Origin: an uncultured Eubacteriales bacterium
GTDB taxonomy: Bacteria > Bacillota_A > Clostridia > Oscillospirales > CAG-272
Assembly (NCBI GenBank): GCA_900555345.1
Contig: USKS01000129.1
Location: forward strand, 1-5,168
DNA: 5,168 bases
Direction of reading: 5' to 3'
Part shown: in pieces, positions 1-5,168 of the stretch
Numbering within the stretch: the stretch's first letter is position 1
How the letters are laid out: each line of letters begins with the position of its first letter
Translations under genes and position numbers: made by a program
Notes under the pieces: model-generated
Told to the model about the DNA's origin: nothing
What the model saw: only the letters and a program-made list of their open reading frames with translations
The model's database searches: none

Positions 1-1
1 C

Positions 2-1177
2 GATAACGGCGGCAGAGTTGACGTCGTGGACACCGGTGCGGCAAGAAAGAAAGCGCCTCAGCAAAAGCCCCTGAACTTCCGCTCCTCAAAAAGAAGCGGC
101 GGCAAAGGCGTCGGCAGATATATCGGACGCGGTATGTTCGTTGTGCTCACGGCGCTTCTCATGGTCATAGTGACCGTTTATTCCGCGCTTCTGTGCGTTG
201 CCTACGGTCCCAGCGAGACCGTGCGCAATCTGCTTGTGAACTCCGCAATGCAGGCGAGCGCCACAAAGTGGGTGCCGTATCTTGTACTTTCCAAGGACAA
301 GGTCTCCGCTATCCTTGCCGACAGCGAAAAGGTCGTTGAGGATATTGTCTCCATTGACGACTACGGCGACGACAACAAGGTCATCACCGAGGACGAGTGG
401 GCAAATGCCAAGGACGGCATGATTTTTGAAACCGTAAACGGCTCGACCTATAAGGCGTATGTTCTGCTTGTCAAAGACCCCACCCGCGTATTTGTCGGAA
501 CGTCTACCGACGACTTTTCAAACGCGACTGCGGGCGTCAACATTTTCCAGGCAGCCGACCGTTACGGGGCGGTTGCCTGCATAAACGGCGGCGAGTTTCT
601 TGACAACGGCGGTCACGGCTCGGGATATGCGCCTCTGGGACTTACATTCTCCATGGGCAAATGCGTTTTCGACGACCGCTCGAAAAAAACGTTTATGGGC
701 TTTACCGCCGACAATAAATTCGTTGTGCGCGAGGGCATGACACAGAAAGAGGCAACGGAGCTCGGCATACGCGATGCGGTCTCGTTCCAGACCGGTAATA
801 CCCTTATAGAGCGCAACGGCGACGATCTGAAGTTCTATTATCAGGACGGCAACACGGGCACATCTCAGCGTACGGCGATAGGTCAGCGCGACGACGGCAC
901 AGTCATCATGATAGTGACCGACGGCAGAACCGCATCAAGCCTCGGAGCGACCCACAACGATATGATAGACCTTATGGTATCCTATGGTGCTGTATCCGCG
1001 GGAATGCTGGACGGAGGATCGTCCGCAATGATGTTCTACCGTGATTATTACGATAAGTACGATATAGACAAATCCACTCTTGACGAATATCAGCTTCAGG
1101 GACTTGTCAACAACTACAAGGCGTTTACCAACCCGAGAAGAATTCCCACATTCTTCATGGTAAAGCCCGAGGCGTAA
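2..1177 (+). CDS. Membrane-anchored phosphodiester glycosidase family protein (NAGPA/DUF2233-type domain), 5' partial
   Basis: The frame is open to the window edge. The GTG at 26 has no Shine-Dalgarno site before it and in-frame codons continue upstream, so the true start probably lies outside; residue numbers here count from that GTG. A basic, presumably cytoplasmic tail (1-36, many Lys/Arg) precedes one hydrophobic segment (about 37-60), so the rest should lie outside the membrane. The catalytic-type domain spans about 140-380. It shows the family's NGG motif (187-189, ACINGGEF), QRTAIGQ (281-287), VTDGR (297-301), DGGSS (329-333) and a closing RRIPTFFMV. Relatives include the mammalian uncovering enzyme (N-acetylglucosamine-1-phosphodiester alpha-N-acetylglucosaminidase) and bacterial proteins often labelled exopolysaccharide biosynthesis. 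The bacterial substrate is unknown; a sugar-phosphodiester in the cell wall or a surface glycan is a guess. It ends in TAA 14 bp before the next gene and is likely co-transcribed with it. The domain call is strong, the biological role weak. Confidence 0.88.
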   Translation, partial: DNGGRVDVVDTGAARKKAPQQKPLNFRSSKRSGGKGVGRYIGRGMFVVLTALLMVIVTVYSALLCVAYGPSETVRNLLVNSAMQASATKWVPYLVLSKDKVSAILADSEKVVEDIVSIDDYGDDNKVITEDEWANAKDGMIFETVNGSTYKAYVLLVKDPTRVFVGTSTDDFSNATAGVNIFQAADRYGAVACINGGEFLDNGGHGSGYAPLGLTFSMGKCVFDDRSKKTFMGFTADNKFVVREGMTQKEATELGIRDAVSFQTGNTLIERNGDDLKFYYQDGNTGTSQRTAIGQRDDGTVIMIVTDGRTASSLGATHNDMIDLMVSYGAVSAGMLDGGSSAMMFYRDYYDKYDIDKSTLDEYQLQGLVNNYKAFTNPRRIPTFFMVKPEA

Positions 1178-1183
1178 GGAGGG
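1176..1183 (+). promoter_or_regulatory. Ribosome binding site overlapping the upstream stop codon
   Basis: AAGGAGGG lies 8 nt before the ATG at 1192. Its first two bases are the last two of the TAA stop of the preceding glycosidase gene. It fixes the start of the next gene and suggests translational coupling within one mRNA. Confidence 0.85.
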
Positions 1184-1191
1184 CTTGAAAG

Positions 1192-2274
1192 ATGGCAGCA
1201 AAAAAATCTGTTTTCTGGAAGATCTATTTTGTGATCCTTGCGCTGTTTGCGGTTGCACTTATCATCGGCGTATTTGTGCTGATAAACTGGATGCGCGGCT
1301 ATGAGAACGCTCAGCCAAAGCATCTTGCTAAAGAGACATTTGACAGCGTGTTTGCAAACTTCGACGCCGAAAAGTACATTGATATGTGCGAAAACTCCGG
1401 CTCGTCTCAGTTTGAAACGCGTGAAAACGTTGTAGCCTACCTCAAAGAGGCGACAGACGGCAAAACTCTTGAATATATGAGAGTTTCTTCCGCAGATAAA
1501 TCCACATATAAGTATATAGTCAAGGCGGGAGACGCTAAGATCGCTTCGTTCCTGCTCACCGAGGACACATCTTCAAAATCCAAGTTCAAGGAATACAAGG
1601 CGGGAGATTTTGAGGTGTATACAGGCTCCAAATCGGCAGTCACCGTTACTGCCCCCAAGGGCTATAAAGTGTTTGTAAACGGCGTCGAGGCAGGGGAGAG
1701 CTACATAACCGAAAAGGATATAAAAACCCCGTCCTGCGATCATATGCCCGACGGAGTTACGGGCACGCTTTGCGAGAAGTATAAGGTAACGGGACTTATT
1801 GCAACGCCGGAGGTTACCGCAACAGACGCGGGCGGTGCCGCAGCCGAGGTCAAAAGCGAAAAAACAGGCGTTTATACGGTAGAGCTTAACAGCGATGAAG
1901 CGCTGAAGAGCGAGTATAACGACTACGTGCTTGAGGCTATCAAAAAATACGCCGTATATATGCAGTACGATTCCTCCGTTGCGGTAATGGGCTTCGGTCA
2001 GATAAAGGGGTATTTCGACCCCTCGTCCGAGCTTTACGAGGACATCCGCACGGTTGAGAACATGTTTGTTATAGAATATACGAGCTATGAGTTTGCGAAC
2101 GAGGAAACATCGGAGTATGTAAGATACGACGACAATACATTCTCCTGCCGCGTAAGCTTTACTCACATTCTGCACCGCAGAGGCAGCTCGGACTACAAGG
2201 ATTTTCTTGATCTTACTATCTATCTGCGCAATGCAGGCGGTAAGTATCTCATATACGATATGAGTCAGAACTGA
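1192..2274 (+). CDS. Membrane-anchored extracytoplasmic protein of unknown function
   Basis: I do not recognise this 360-residue protein by name. It starts with Lys residues and one hydrophobic segment (about 8-32, followed by NWMRGYEN), which suits an uncleaved signal anchor; there is no lipobox cysteine. Three regions can be seen outside the membrane. Residues ~43-125 are helix then strands (KETFDSVFANFDAEKYIDMC). Residues ~137-235 are strand-rich, with a turn-like APKGYKVFVNGVEAGESYI reminiscent of PEGA-like or Ig-like beta domains. Residues ~238-358 end in strands (FSCRVSFTHILHRR, FLDLTIYLRN, KYLIYDM). The first and third look like NTF2-like folds, giving an architecture loosely like the extracellular part of TcaA-type proteins, but without the zinc ribbon. 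That fold reading is inference from sequence pattern alone. Four cysteines (66, 182, 194, 319) lie outside the membrane; 182 and 194 could pair. It sits 14 bp after the glycosidase gene and 22 bp before the PAP2 gene, so an envelope role is plausible. Confidence 0.85.
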   Translation: MAAKKSVFWKIYFVILALFAVALIIGVFVLINWMRGYENAQPKHLAKETFDSVFANFDAEKYIDMCENSGSSQFETRENVVAYLKEATDGKTLEYMRVSSADKSTYKYIVKAGDAKIASFLLTEDTSSKSKFKEYKAGDFEVYTGSKSAVTVTAPKGYKVFVNGVEAGESYITEKDIKTPSCDHMPDGVTGTLCEKYKVTGLIATPEVTATDAGGAAAEVKSEKTGVYTVELNSDEALKSEYNDYVLEAIKKYAVYMQYDSSVAVMGFGQIKGYFDPSSELYEDIRTVENMFVIEYTSYEFANEETSEYVRYDDNTFSCRVSFTHILHRRGSSDYKDFLDLTIYLRNAGGKYLIYDMSQN

Positions 2275-2280
2275 TAAAAC

Positions 2281-2288
2281 AGAGGAGG
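2281..2288 (+). promoter_or_regulatory. Strong ribosome binding site of the PAP2 gene
   Basis: AGAGGAGG lies 8 nt before the ATG at 2297. It is the only strong site in the 22-bp gap, and it fixes the PAP2 start. Confidence 0.82.
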
Positions 2289-2296
2289 ATATTTTA

Positions 2297-2893
2297 ATGG
2301 TACCTTATTTTCCCGACGTGATTCAGAACTGGGATGTTTCCGTTCTGAATTGGATACAGGACAACATTGTCTGCCCGTTTCTGAACGTGTTTTTCTCCCT
2401 TGTCACTCATCTCGGCGACGGCGGCATATTCTGGATATGCGTTGCGGTCCTTATGCTGTTTTTCAAGCGCACCCGCAAAGCGGGGATTACCATGGGTGTC
2501 GCGCTTGTTCTGGGACTTATCATCGGCAACGGCATACTTAAAAACGTTTTCGGTCGTGTGCGTCCGTACGATCTTGAGGGCGCGCGGATGCTGAAGGATC
2601 AGCTGCTTGTAAAAGCGCCTTCGGACGCTTCGTTCCCCTCGGGGCACACCCTTGCGTCCTTTGAGAGCGCGGTCGTTCTCATGATACGCGACAAGCGTTT
2701 CGGCATTCCCGCGCTTGTTATCGCGGTAAGCGTTGCGCTTTCAAGACTGTATCTCTACATACATTTTCCCACGGATGTTATTGCGGGCGCGCTGCTGGGC
2801 ACTGTAAATGCTGTCCTTGCGGTTGTAATTGTCAACGCGATATGGAAAGCAATAGAGAACAGAAAAAAAGCAAGATCCGAAGTAAAACTTTGA
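2297..2893 (+). CDS. PAP2-family (type 2 phosphatidic acid phosphatase) membrane phosphatase
   Basis: This complete 198-residue protein carries all three motifs of the PAP2 phosphatase signature. C1 is KNVFGRVRP (K82 to P90, fitting KX6RP). C2 is FPSGH (PSGH at 114-117, with the acid/base His117). C3 is SRLYLYIHFPTD (S149, R150, nucleophile His156, Asp160, fitting SRX5HX3D). Hydrophobic segments at about 24-38, 43-57, 64-84, 118-131, 136-153 and 158-182 fit the usual six-helix fold, with a basic C-terminal tail (KAIENRKKAR). Members dephosphorylate lipid phosphates; in Firmicutes, common substrates are undecaprenyl pyrophosphate (BcrC-like) or phosphatidylglycerol phosphate/phosphatidic acid. 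Sequence alone does not decide which applies here. It is last in the + strand unit and is followed 15 bp later by a strong terminator. Partnership with the upstream surface glycosidase in envelope or glycan-lipid metabolism is inferred from position only. Confidence 0.95.
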   Translation: MVPYFPDVIQNWDVSVLNWIQDNIVCPFLNVFFSLVTHLGDGGIFWICVAVLMLFFKRTRKAGITMGVALVLGLIIGNGILKNVFGRVRPYDLEGARMLKDQLLVKAPSDASFPSGHTLASFESAVVLMIRDKRFGIPALVIAVSVALSRLYLYIHFPTDVIAGALLGTVNAVLAVVIVNAIWKAIENRKKARSEVKL

Positions 2894-2908
2894 TTTGATT
2901 TATATGAT

Positions 2909-2941
2909 AAAACCGCATGGCAAGCCTGCCATGCGGTTTTT
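2909..2941 (+). terminator. Rho-independent terminator, probably bidirectional
   Basis: A perfect 14-bp inverted repeat (2909-2922 with 2927-2940, core ACCGCATGGCA/TGCCATGCGGT) closes a 4-nt AGCC loop. It is followed by TTTTTATATAT on the + strand. It lies 15 bp after the PAP2 stop and ends that unit. Read on the - strand, the stem also ends in four U's and then AU-rich sequence, so it can also end the convergent tatD transcript. Confidence 0.93.
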
Positions 2942-3081
2942 ATATATCAGTATATCGTCGGTCGCCATCGGGAAAAAGACAGAAAAATTGGCACTGCGCA
3001 AATCGGCGGGGAAGCGCCATGCTGATCCTCTCAGAAAGTGTCAAAGCCATGCTGCCGCGTGACGTGAGAAGCGCCTATCAG
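2942..3081. other. Intergenic stretch between the terminator and the tatD stop; no convincing gene
   Basis: This is the 3' region of the - strand tatD transcript. The only open frame worth naming is a 36-codon one on the - strand (2940-3050; an inner ATG at 3018-3020 would give 26 codons), whose TAA sits at the foot of the terminator. The inner ATG has a weak AGAGGA site 5 nt upstream. The predicted peptide resembles nothing I know. A 9-bp direct repeat GCCATGCTG (3016-3024 and 3046-3054) also lies here. I see no promoter or structured RNA I can defend. Confidence 0.5.
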
Positions 3082-3867
3082 TCAGAGCTTTATGCCGAAA
3101 AGCCTCTGCGTATTCTCAAGCATCGCTGCCGCGAGTTCCTCCGACTCCTCGCCGCGGGCTTTTGCCATTGCGTCGAGTGTATAGGTCATATAAGCAGAGA
3201 TATTTACCTTGCCGCGGTACGGTACGGGCGGCAGATATGGGCAGTCCGTTTCTATAAGCAGCCTGTCGCGTGGAACGGCACGGCAGGCGGCGCGCACGTT
3301 TTCGGCGTTCTTGTATGTTACGGGCCCGCCGAAGGCAATGTACCAGCCGAGACGAACGTATTCAAGAGCGGTCTCGGCACTGCCGGAAAAACCGTGCATA
3401 ACGCCAACGACCCCGGGATGATTTTTTACGGTTTCAAGCGTCCTGCCGTGCGCCTCGCGGTCGTGAACAATTACGGGTATCCCAAGAGATGCGGCGGCGC
3501 TGAGTTGCATATCAAACGATCTTTGCTGCACGTCTCTGTCAATATCCCAGTGATAGTCCAGTCCTATCTCGCCCATGGCGACGGCTTTTTCGTCGCCGAG
3601 CAGCTCGCATATGGCAGAGACCGTGCCTTCAAGATCATCGGCAAAGCGCTCGGAGTCCTCGGGGTGAAGCCCGCAGGCGGCATACATATCGGAATTCTCC
3701 CACGCGAGCCGCAGCGCCTTTTTGGAGGATTCAATATCCGTTCCGCAGTTTATAAATCCTACGACGCCCGCGGCACGGGAAGCCTCAATCGCGGCTTTGG
3801 CTCCGCCGGGATATTCATCGTCAAAGCGACTGTCAAAATAGTGGGTGTGAGTGTCAAAAAGCTTCAT
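3082..3867 (-). CDS. tatD: TatD-family metal-dependent hydrolase (putative DNase)
   Basis: This 261-residue protein has the usual length of bacterial TatD proteins, which are TIM-barrel metallohydrolases of the amidohydrolase superfamily. The divalent metal ligands are visible in order: DTHTH (His7, His9), GEIGLDYHW (Glu100), VIVHDREAH (His135), MHGFSGS (His158) and IETDCPYL (Asp208). GLHP (66-69) and a closing ENTQRLFG are also typical. Family members have 3'-5' exonuclease or DNase activity with proposed roles in DNA repair and nucleic-acid turnover, but the cellular substrate is often unclear. One small oddity is the usually conserved RGKRNEP-like segment after PVPY, which reads RGKVNIS here. 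The gene follows the synthetase gene in the same direction after 74 bp, matching the metS-yabD order of Bacillus subtilis. It may be expressed by read-through of the hairpin between them; I saw no clear promoter in the gap. Confidence 0.95.
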   Translation of the reverse strand: MKLFDTHTHYFDSRFDDEYPGGAKAAIEASRAAGVVGFINCGTDIESSKKALRLAWENSDMYAACGLHPEDSERFADDLEGTVSAICELLGDEKAVAMGEIGLDYHWDIDRDVQQRSFDMQLSAAASLGIPVIVHDREAHGRTLETVKNHPGVVGVMHGFSGSAETALEYVRLGWYIAFGGPVTYKNAENVRAACRAVPRDRLLIETDCPYLPPVPYRGKVNISAYMTYTLDAMAKARGEESEELAAAMLENTQRLFGIKL

Positions 3868-3877
3868 ATCCGTATTA

Positions 3878-3884
3878 TTTCCTT
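3878..3884 (-). promoter_or_regulatory. Probable ribosome binding site of tatD, rather distant
   Basis: On the - strand, AAGGAAA lies with its GG core about 12 nt before the ATG at 3867-3865. No closer purine-rich site is present, and the TatD family starts at this Met (MKLFDTHTH), so the start is secure even though the spacing is long. Confidence 0.5.
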
Positions 3885-3901
3885 AAAATAATGAAACAGA
3901 A

Positions 3902-3932
3902 ATCAGCCCCGACAGCGCGTGTCGGGACTGAT
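3902..3932 (-). terminator. Hairpin after the synthetase gene, likely an intrinsic terminator or attenuating read-through site
   Basis: Arms 3902-3914 and 3920-3932 form a 13-bp stem around a 5-nt loop (core CCCGACA/TGTCGGG). The one non-Watson-Crick position (3907/3927) is a G-U wobble in - strand RNA but a C-A mismatch in + strand RNA, so the structure favours the - strand. The run after it (TTTCTGTTTCATTATTTT) is U-rich but broken. It begins 9 bp after the synthetase stop and lies upstream of tatD, so it may end most synthetase transcripts while letting some through. Confidence 0.72.
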
Positions 3933-3941
3933 GCCGTATTT

Positions 3942-5168
3942 TTATCGGACTCTCTCGCCGAGAGGTGTTTCACCGTCAAGGAATACGACTCGCACGGTGT
4001 CCTCGCCGGAGGCAAGGATCATTCCGTTTGATTCTATTCCGCAAAGCACGGCGGGCTTAAGGTTTGCGACAAGTATTATCTTTTTGCCGATAAGAGAGTC
4101 GGGCTCATAGAACTTAGCGATCCCGGAGACTACCTGTCTTGTCTCGTATCCCAGATCAACGGTGAGCTTCAGAAGCTTTTTCGCCTTCGGCACTTTTTCG
4201 CACGCAGTTATCTGCGCCGTACGCAGCTCAACGTTCATAAATTCGTCAATGCCGATCTCGGCAATGCCTTCGGGTCTTGCGGAAGCTTCCTGCGCCTTCT
4301 TGACTGCGGCAGCCTGTGCTTTTGCGGCTTCTACCTCAGCATTGACAACTTCGAGCATTTTCGCTTCATCTATCCTGGAGAACAGCATTGCGCTTTCTCC
4401 CACGCTCTTTAAACTTTCAAGCGCGCCGAAATGCTCAAGGGATCCATATGTGTCAATATCCGTGCCCAGCTGTGAGAAAATGCTCTTGCAGGTCGCGGGC
4501 ATAAAGGGAGTCAGCAGGACCGCTCCGATGCGGATGACTTCAAGCAGATTGTAAAGCACCGTGCCGAGACGTGCACGGCGGCTCTCGTCCTTTGCGAGCA
4601 CCCACGGCTCCGTTTCGTCAATATACTTGTTTGCGCGGCGCAGCATTGTAAATACGCATTCAGCGGCGTCGGAAATATGGTATGTGTCCATATTTTCGCA
4701 GAAACTCTTAACTGCCTCGGCAGCACATTCCTTGAGGCTTACATCAACATCCTCTTCGCCCTGCGGCACGGGAACTATGCCGTCAAAATACTTTTTCGTC
4801 ATGGCGACGGTGCGGCTGACAAGGTTGCCCAGATTGTTTGCGAGGTCGTTATTGTAGCGGGTTATAACGTTCTCGTATGTGATAGAGCCGTCGGAAGCGA
4901 AAGGCATTTCGGAAAGGGCATAGTAACGAACTCCGTCAACGCCGAAATGCTCAGCCATTTTGTCGGCATATATAACGTTGCCCTTTGACTTTGACATTTT
5001 CTCGCCGTCGGGCCCCAGGATCAGTCCCTGCGCCGTTCTCTTGGCGTACGGTTCGGGACAGGGCACCTCGCCTATATCGTACAGGAAGTGGTGCCAGAAG
5101 CGGGAGTATATCATATGTCTTGTGACGTGCTCCATGCCGCCGTTGTACCAGTCAACCGGCAGCCAGTA
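3942..5168 (-). CDS. metG: Methionyl-tRNA synthetase C-terminal part, 5' partial, with a LeuRS-like segment at the window edge
   Basis: The gene runs off the right edge and is open throughout. Numbering here starts at the internal Met at 5135. From about residue 56 on it reads as Met[42 protein letters not shown], then [17 protein letters not shown]. Asn104, Arg108 and Trp178 match the E. coli MetRS anticodon-reading residues Asn391, Arg395 and Trp461 in both motif and spacing. A charged Ala/Lys/Glu-rich linker (about 258-290) leads to a C-terminal Trbp111/EMAPII-like tRNA-binding OB fold (293-397) found in many bacterial MetRSs. The first ~60 visible residues (edge to the KMSKS loop at 46-50) do not look like MetRS. 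They contain [14 protein letters not shown] and [11 protein letters not shown], signatures of the LeuRS catalytic domain, instead of the MetRS HxxGKDI-type helix. The enzyme would charge tRNA-Met in the cytoplasm. The metG call rests on the larger C-terminal part and on the tatD neighbour; the edge segment may be a misassembly or a real hybrid. Confidence 0.85.
   Translation of the reverse strand, partial: YWLPVDWYNGGMEHVTRHMIYSRFWHHFLYDIGEVPCPEPYAKRTAQGLILGPDGEKMSKSKGNVIYADKMAEHFGVDGVRYYALSEMPFASDGSITYENVITRYNNDLANNLGNLVSRTVAMTKKYFDGIVPVPQGEEDVDVSLKECAAEAVKSFCENMDTYHISDAAECVFTMLRRANKYIDETEPWVLAKDESRRARLGTVLYNLLEVIRIGAVLLTPFMPATCKSIFSQLGTDIDTYGSLEHFGALESLKSVGESAMLFSRIDEAKMLEVVNAEVEAAKAQAAAVKKAQEASARPEGIAEIGIDEFMNVELRTAQITACEKVPKAKKLLKLTVDLGYETRQVVSGIAKFYEPDSLIGKKIILVANLKPAVLCGIESNGMILASGEDTVRVVFLDGETPLGERVR
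4986..5168 (-). other. LeuRS-like catalytic segment in frame with MetRS sequence
   Basis: These 61 codons encode [14 protein letters not shown], then [33 protein letters not shown] and the KMSKS loop (4986-5000). The order PVD-YxGGxEH, RFWHKxLYD-like, EPF/Y-like, QGxIL, KMSKS is that of leucyl-tRNA synthetase. MetRS at this position has a different helix (HLVGKEI-like in B. subtilis) followed by GHGW before KMSKS. All four leucine codons here are CTG, while the MetRS part mixes CTT, CTC and CTG; four codons is a small sample. The change of family falls at about 4965-5005. This is recognition from memory of the families, not an alignment. Confidence 0.75.

Noticed and set aside
26..28. GTG as the real start of the phosphodiester glycosidase gene
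   Set aside because: No ribosome binding site precedes it, and the frame stays open to the window edge (DNGGRVDV upstream). The gene more likely begins outside the window.
1573..2175. 200-codon - strand open frame
   Set aside because: It lies wholly antisense to the anchored-protein gene, has no ribosome binding site context I can support, and shows no domain.
2940..3050. Micro-ORF of 36 codons as a real gene
   Set aside because: The outer ATG has no ribosome site, the inner one only a weak, close site, and the peptide shows no known feature. It is noted within the intergenic entry but not called as a gene.
2917..3891. 324-codon + strand open frame, larger than the tatD gene it overlaps
   Set aside because: It is antisense to tatD, which has all its metal-binding motifs. 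Its translation has no recognisable domain and its start lies inside the terminator hairpin.
4162..4988. Several + strand open frames of 98 to 130 codons
   Set aside because: They are antisense to the well-supported MetRS coding sequence, and their Ser/Ala-rich translations are typical shadow frames.
4940..5040. A frameshift or sequencing error as the cause of the LeuRS/MetRS switch
   Set aside because: Both parts are read in the same frame with no stop, and KMSKSKGNV is intact across the join, so an indel does not explain it. A join between two genes does.
1..5168. CRISPR array, insertion sequence, prophage or toxin-antitoxin module
   Set aside because: No regularly spaced repeats, terminal inverted repeats, transposase or phage-like frames were seen on either strand. 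The window is mostly ordinary chromosomal genes.

Overview
The window looks like a chromosomal segment from a Gram-positive bacterium of the class Clostridia, probably a gut Oscillospiraceae/Ruminococcaceae-type lineage. The reasons are strong AGGAGG-type ribosome binding sites, tight gene spacing, a metG-tatD gene order typical of Firmicutes, clostridial-looking synthetase sequence and roughly balanced GC. This placement is an inference; there is no rRNA or other taxonomic marker here. No tRNA, CRISPR array, insertion sequence or phage gene was seen.

Layout: two convergent transcription units. The left unit (+ strand, 1 to about 2940) has three closely spaced genes. The first is a membrane-anchored phosphodiester glycosidase (NAGPA/DUF2233-type domain), cut at its 5' end by the window edge. 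The second is an unrecognised protein with one N-terminal membrane anchor and a large extracytoplasmic part. The third is a PAP2-family lipid phosphatase with all three catalytic motifs. The gaps are 14 and 22 bp, each with a strong Shine-Dalgarno site, and the unit ends in a perfect 14-bp-stem terminator at 2909-2940. All three products are membrane proteins, so an envelope or cell-surface glycan role is likely, though unproven.

The right unit (- strand, 5168 to 3082) reads first through an aminoacyl-tRNA synthetase gene, cut at its 5' end by the window edge, then a hairpin at 3902-3932, then a complete tatD-family metal-dependent hydrolase. A 141-bp stretch between tatD and the shared terminator holds no convincing gene.

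The most notable observation is in the synthetase. The visible C-terminal ~350 residues are clearly methionyl-tRNA synthetase (MetRS), with its anticodon-binding helices and C-terminal tRNA-binding OB fold. The ~60 residues running from the window edge into the KMSKS loop instead look like leucyl-tRNA synthetase (LeuRS). The reading frame is continuous, and the switch falls at the motif both families share. It is either an unusual natural LeuRS/MetRS hybrid or, more likely, an assembly join at the conserved [15 protein letters not shown] stretch. The reads and the upstream sequence should be checked before the gene is trusted.
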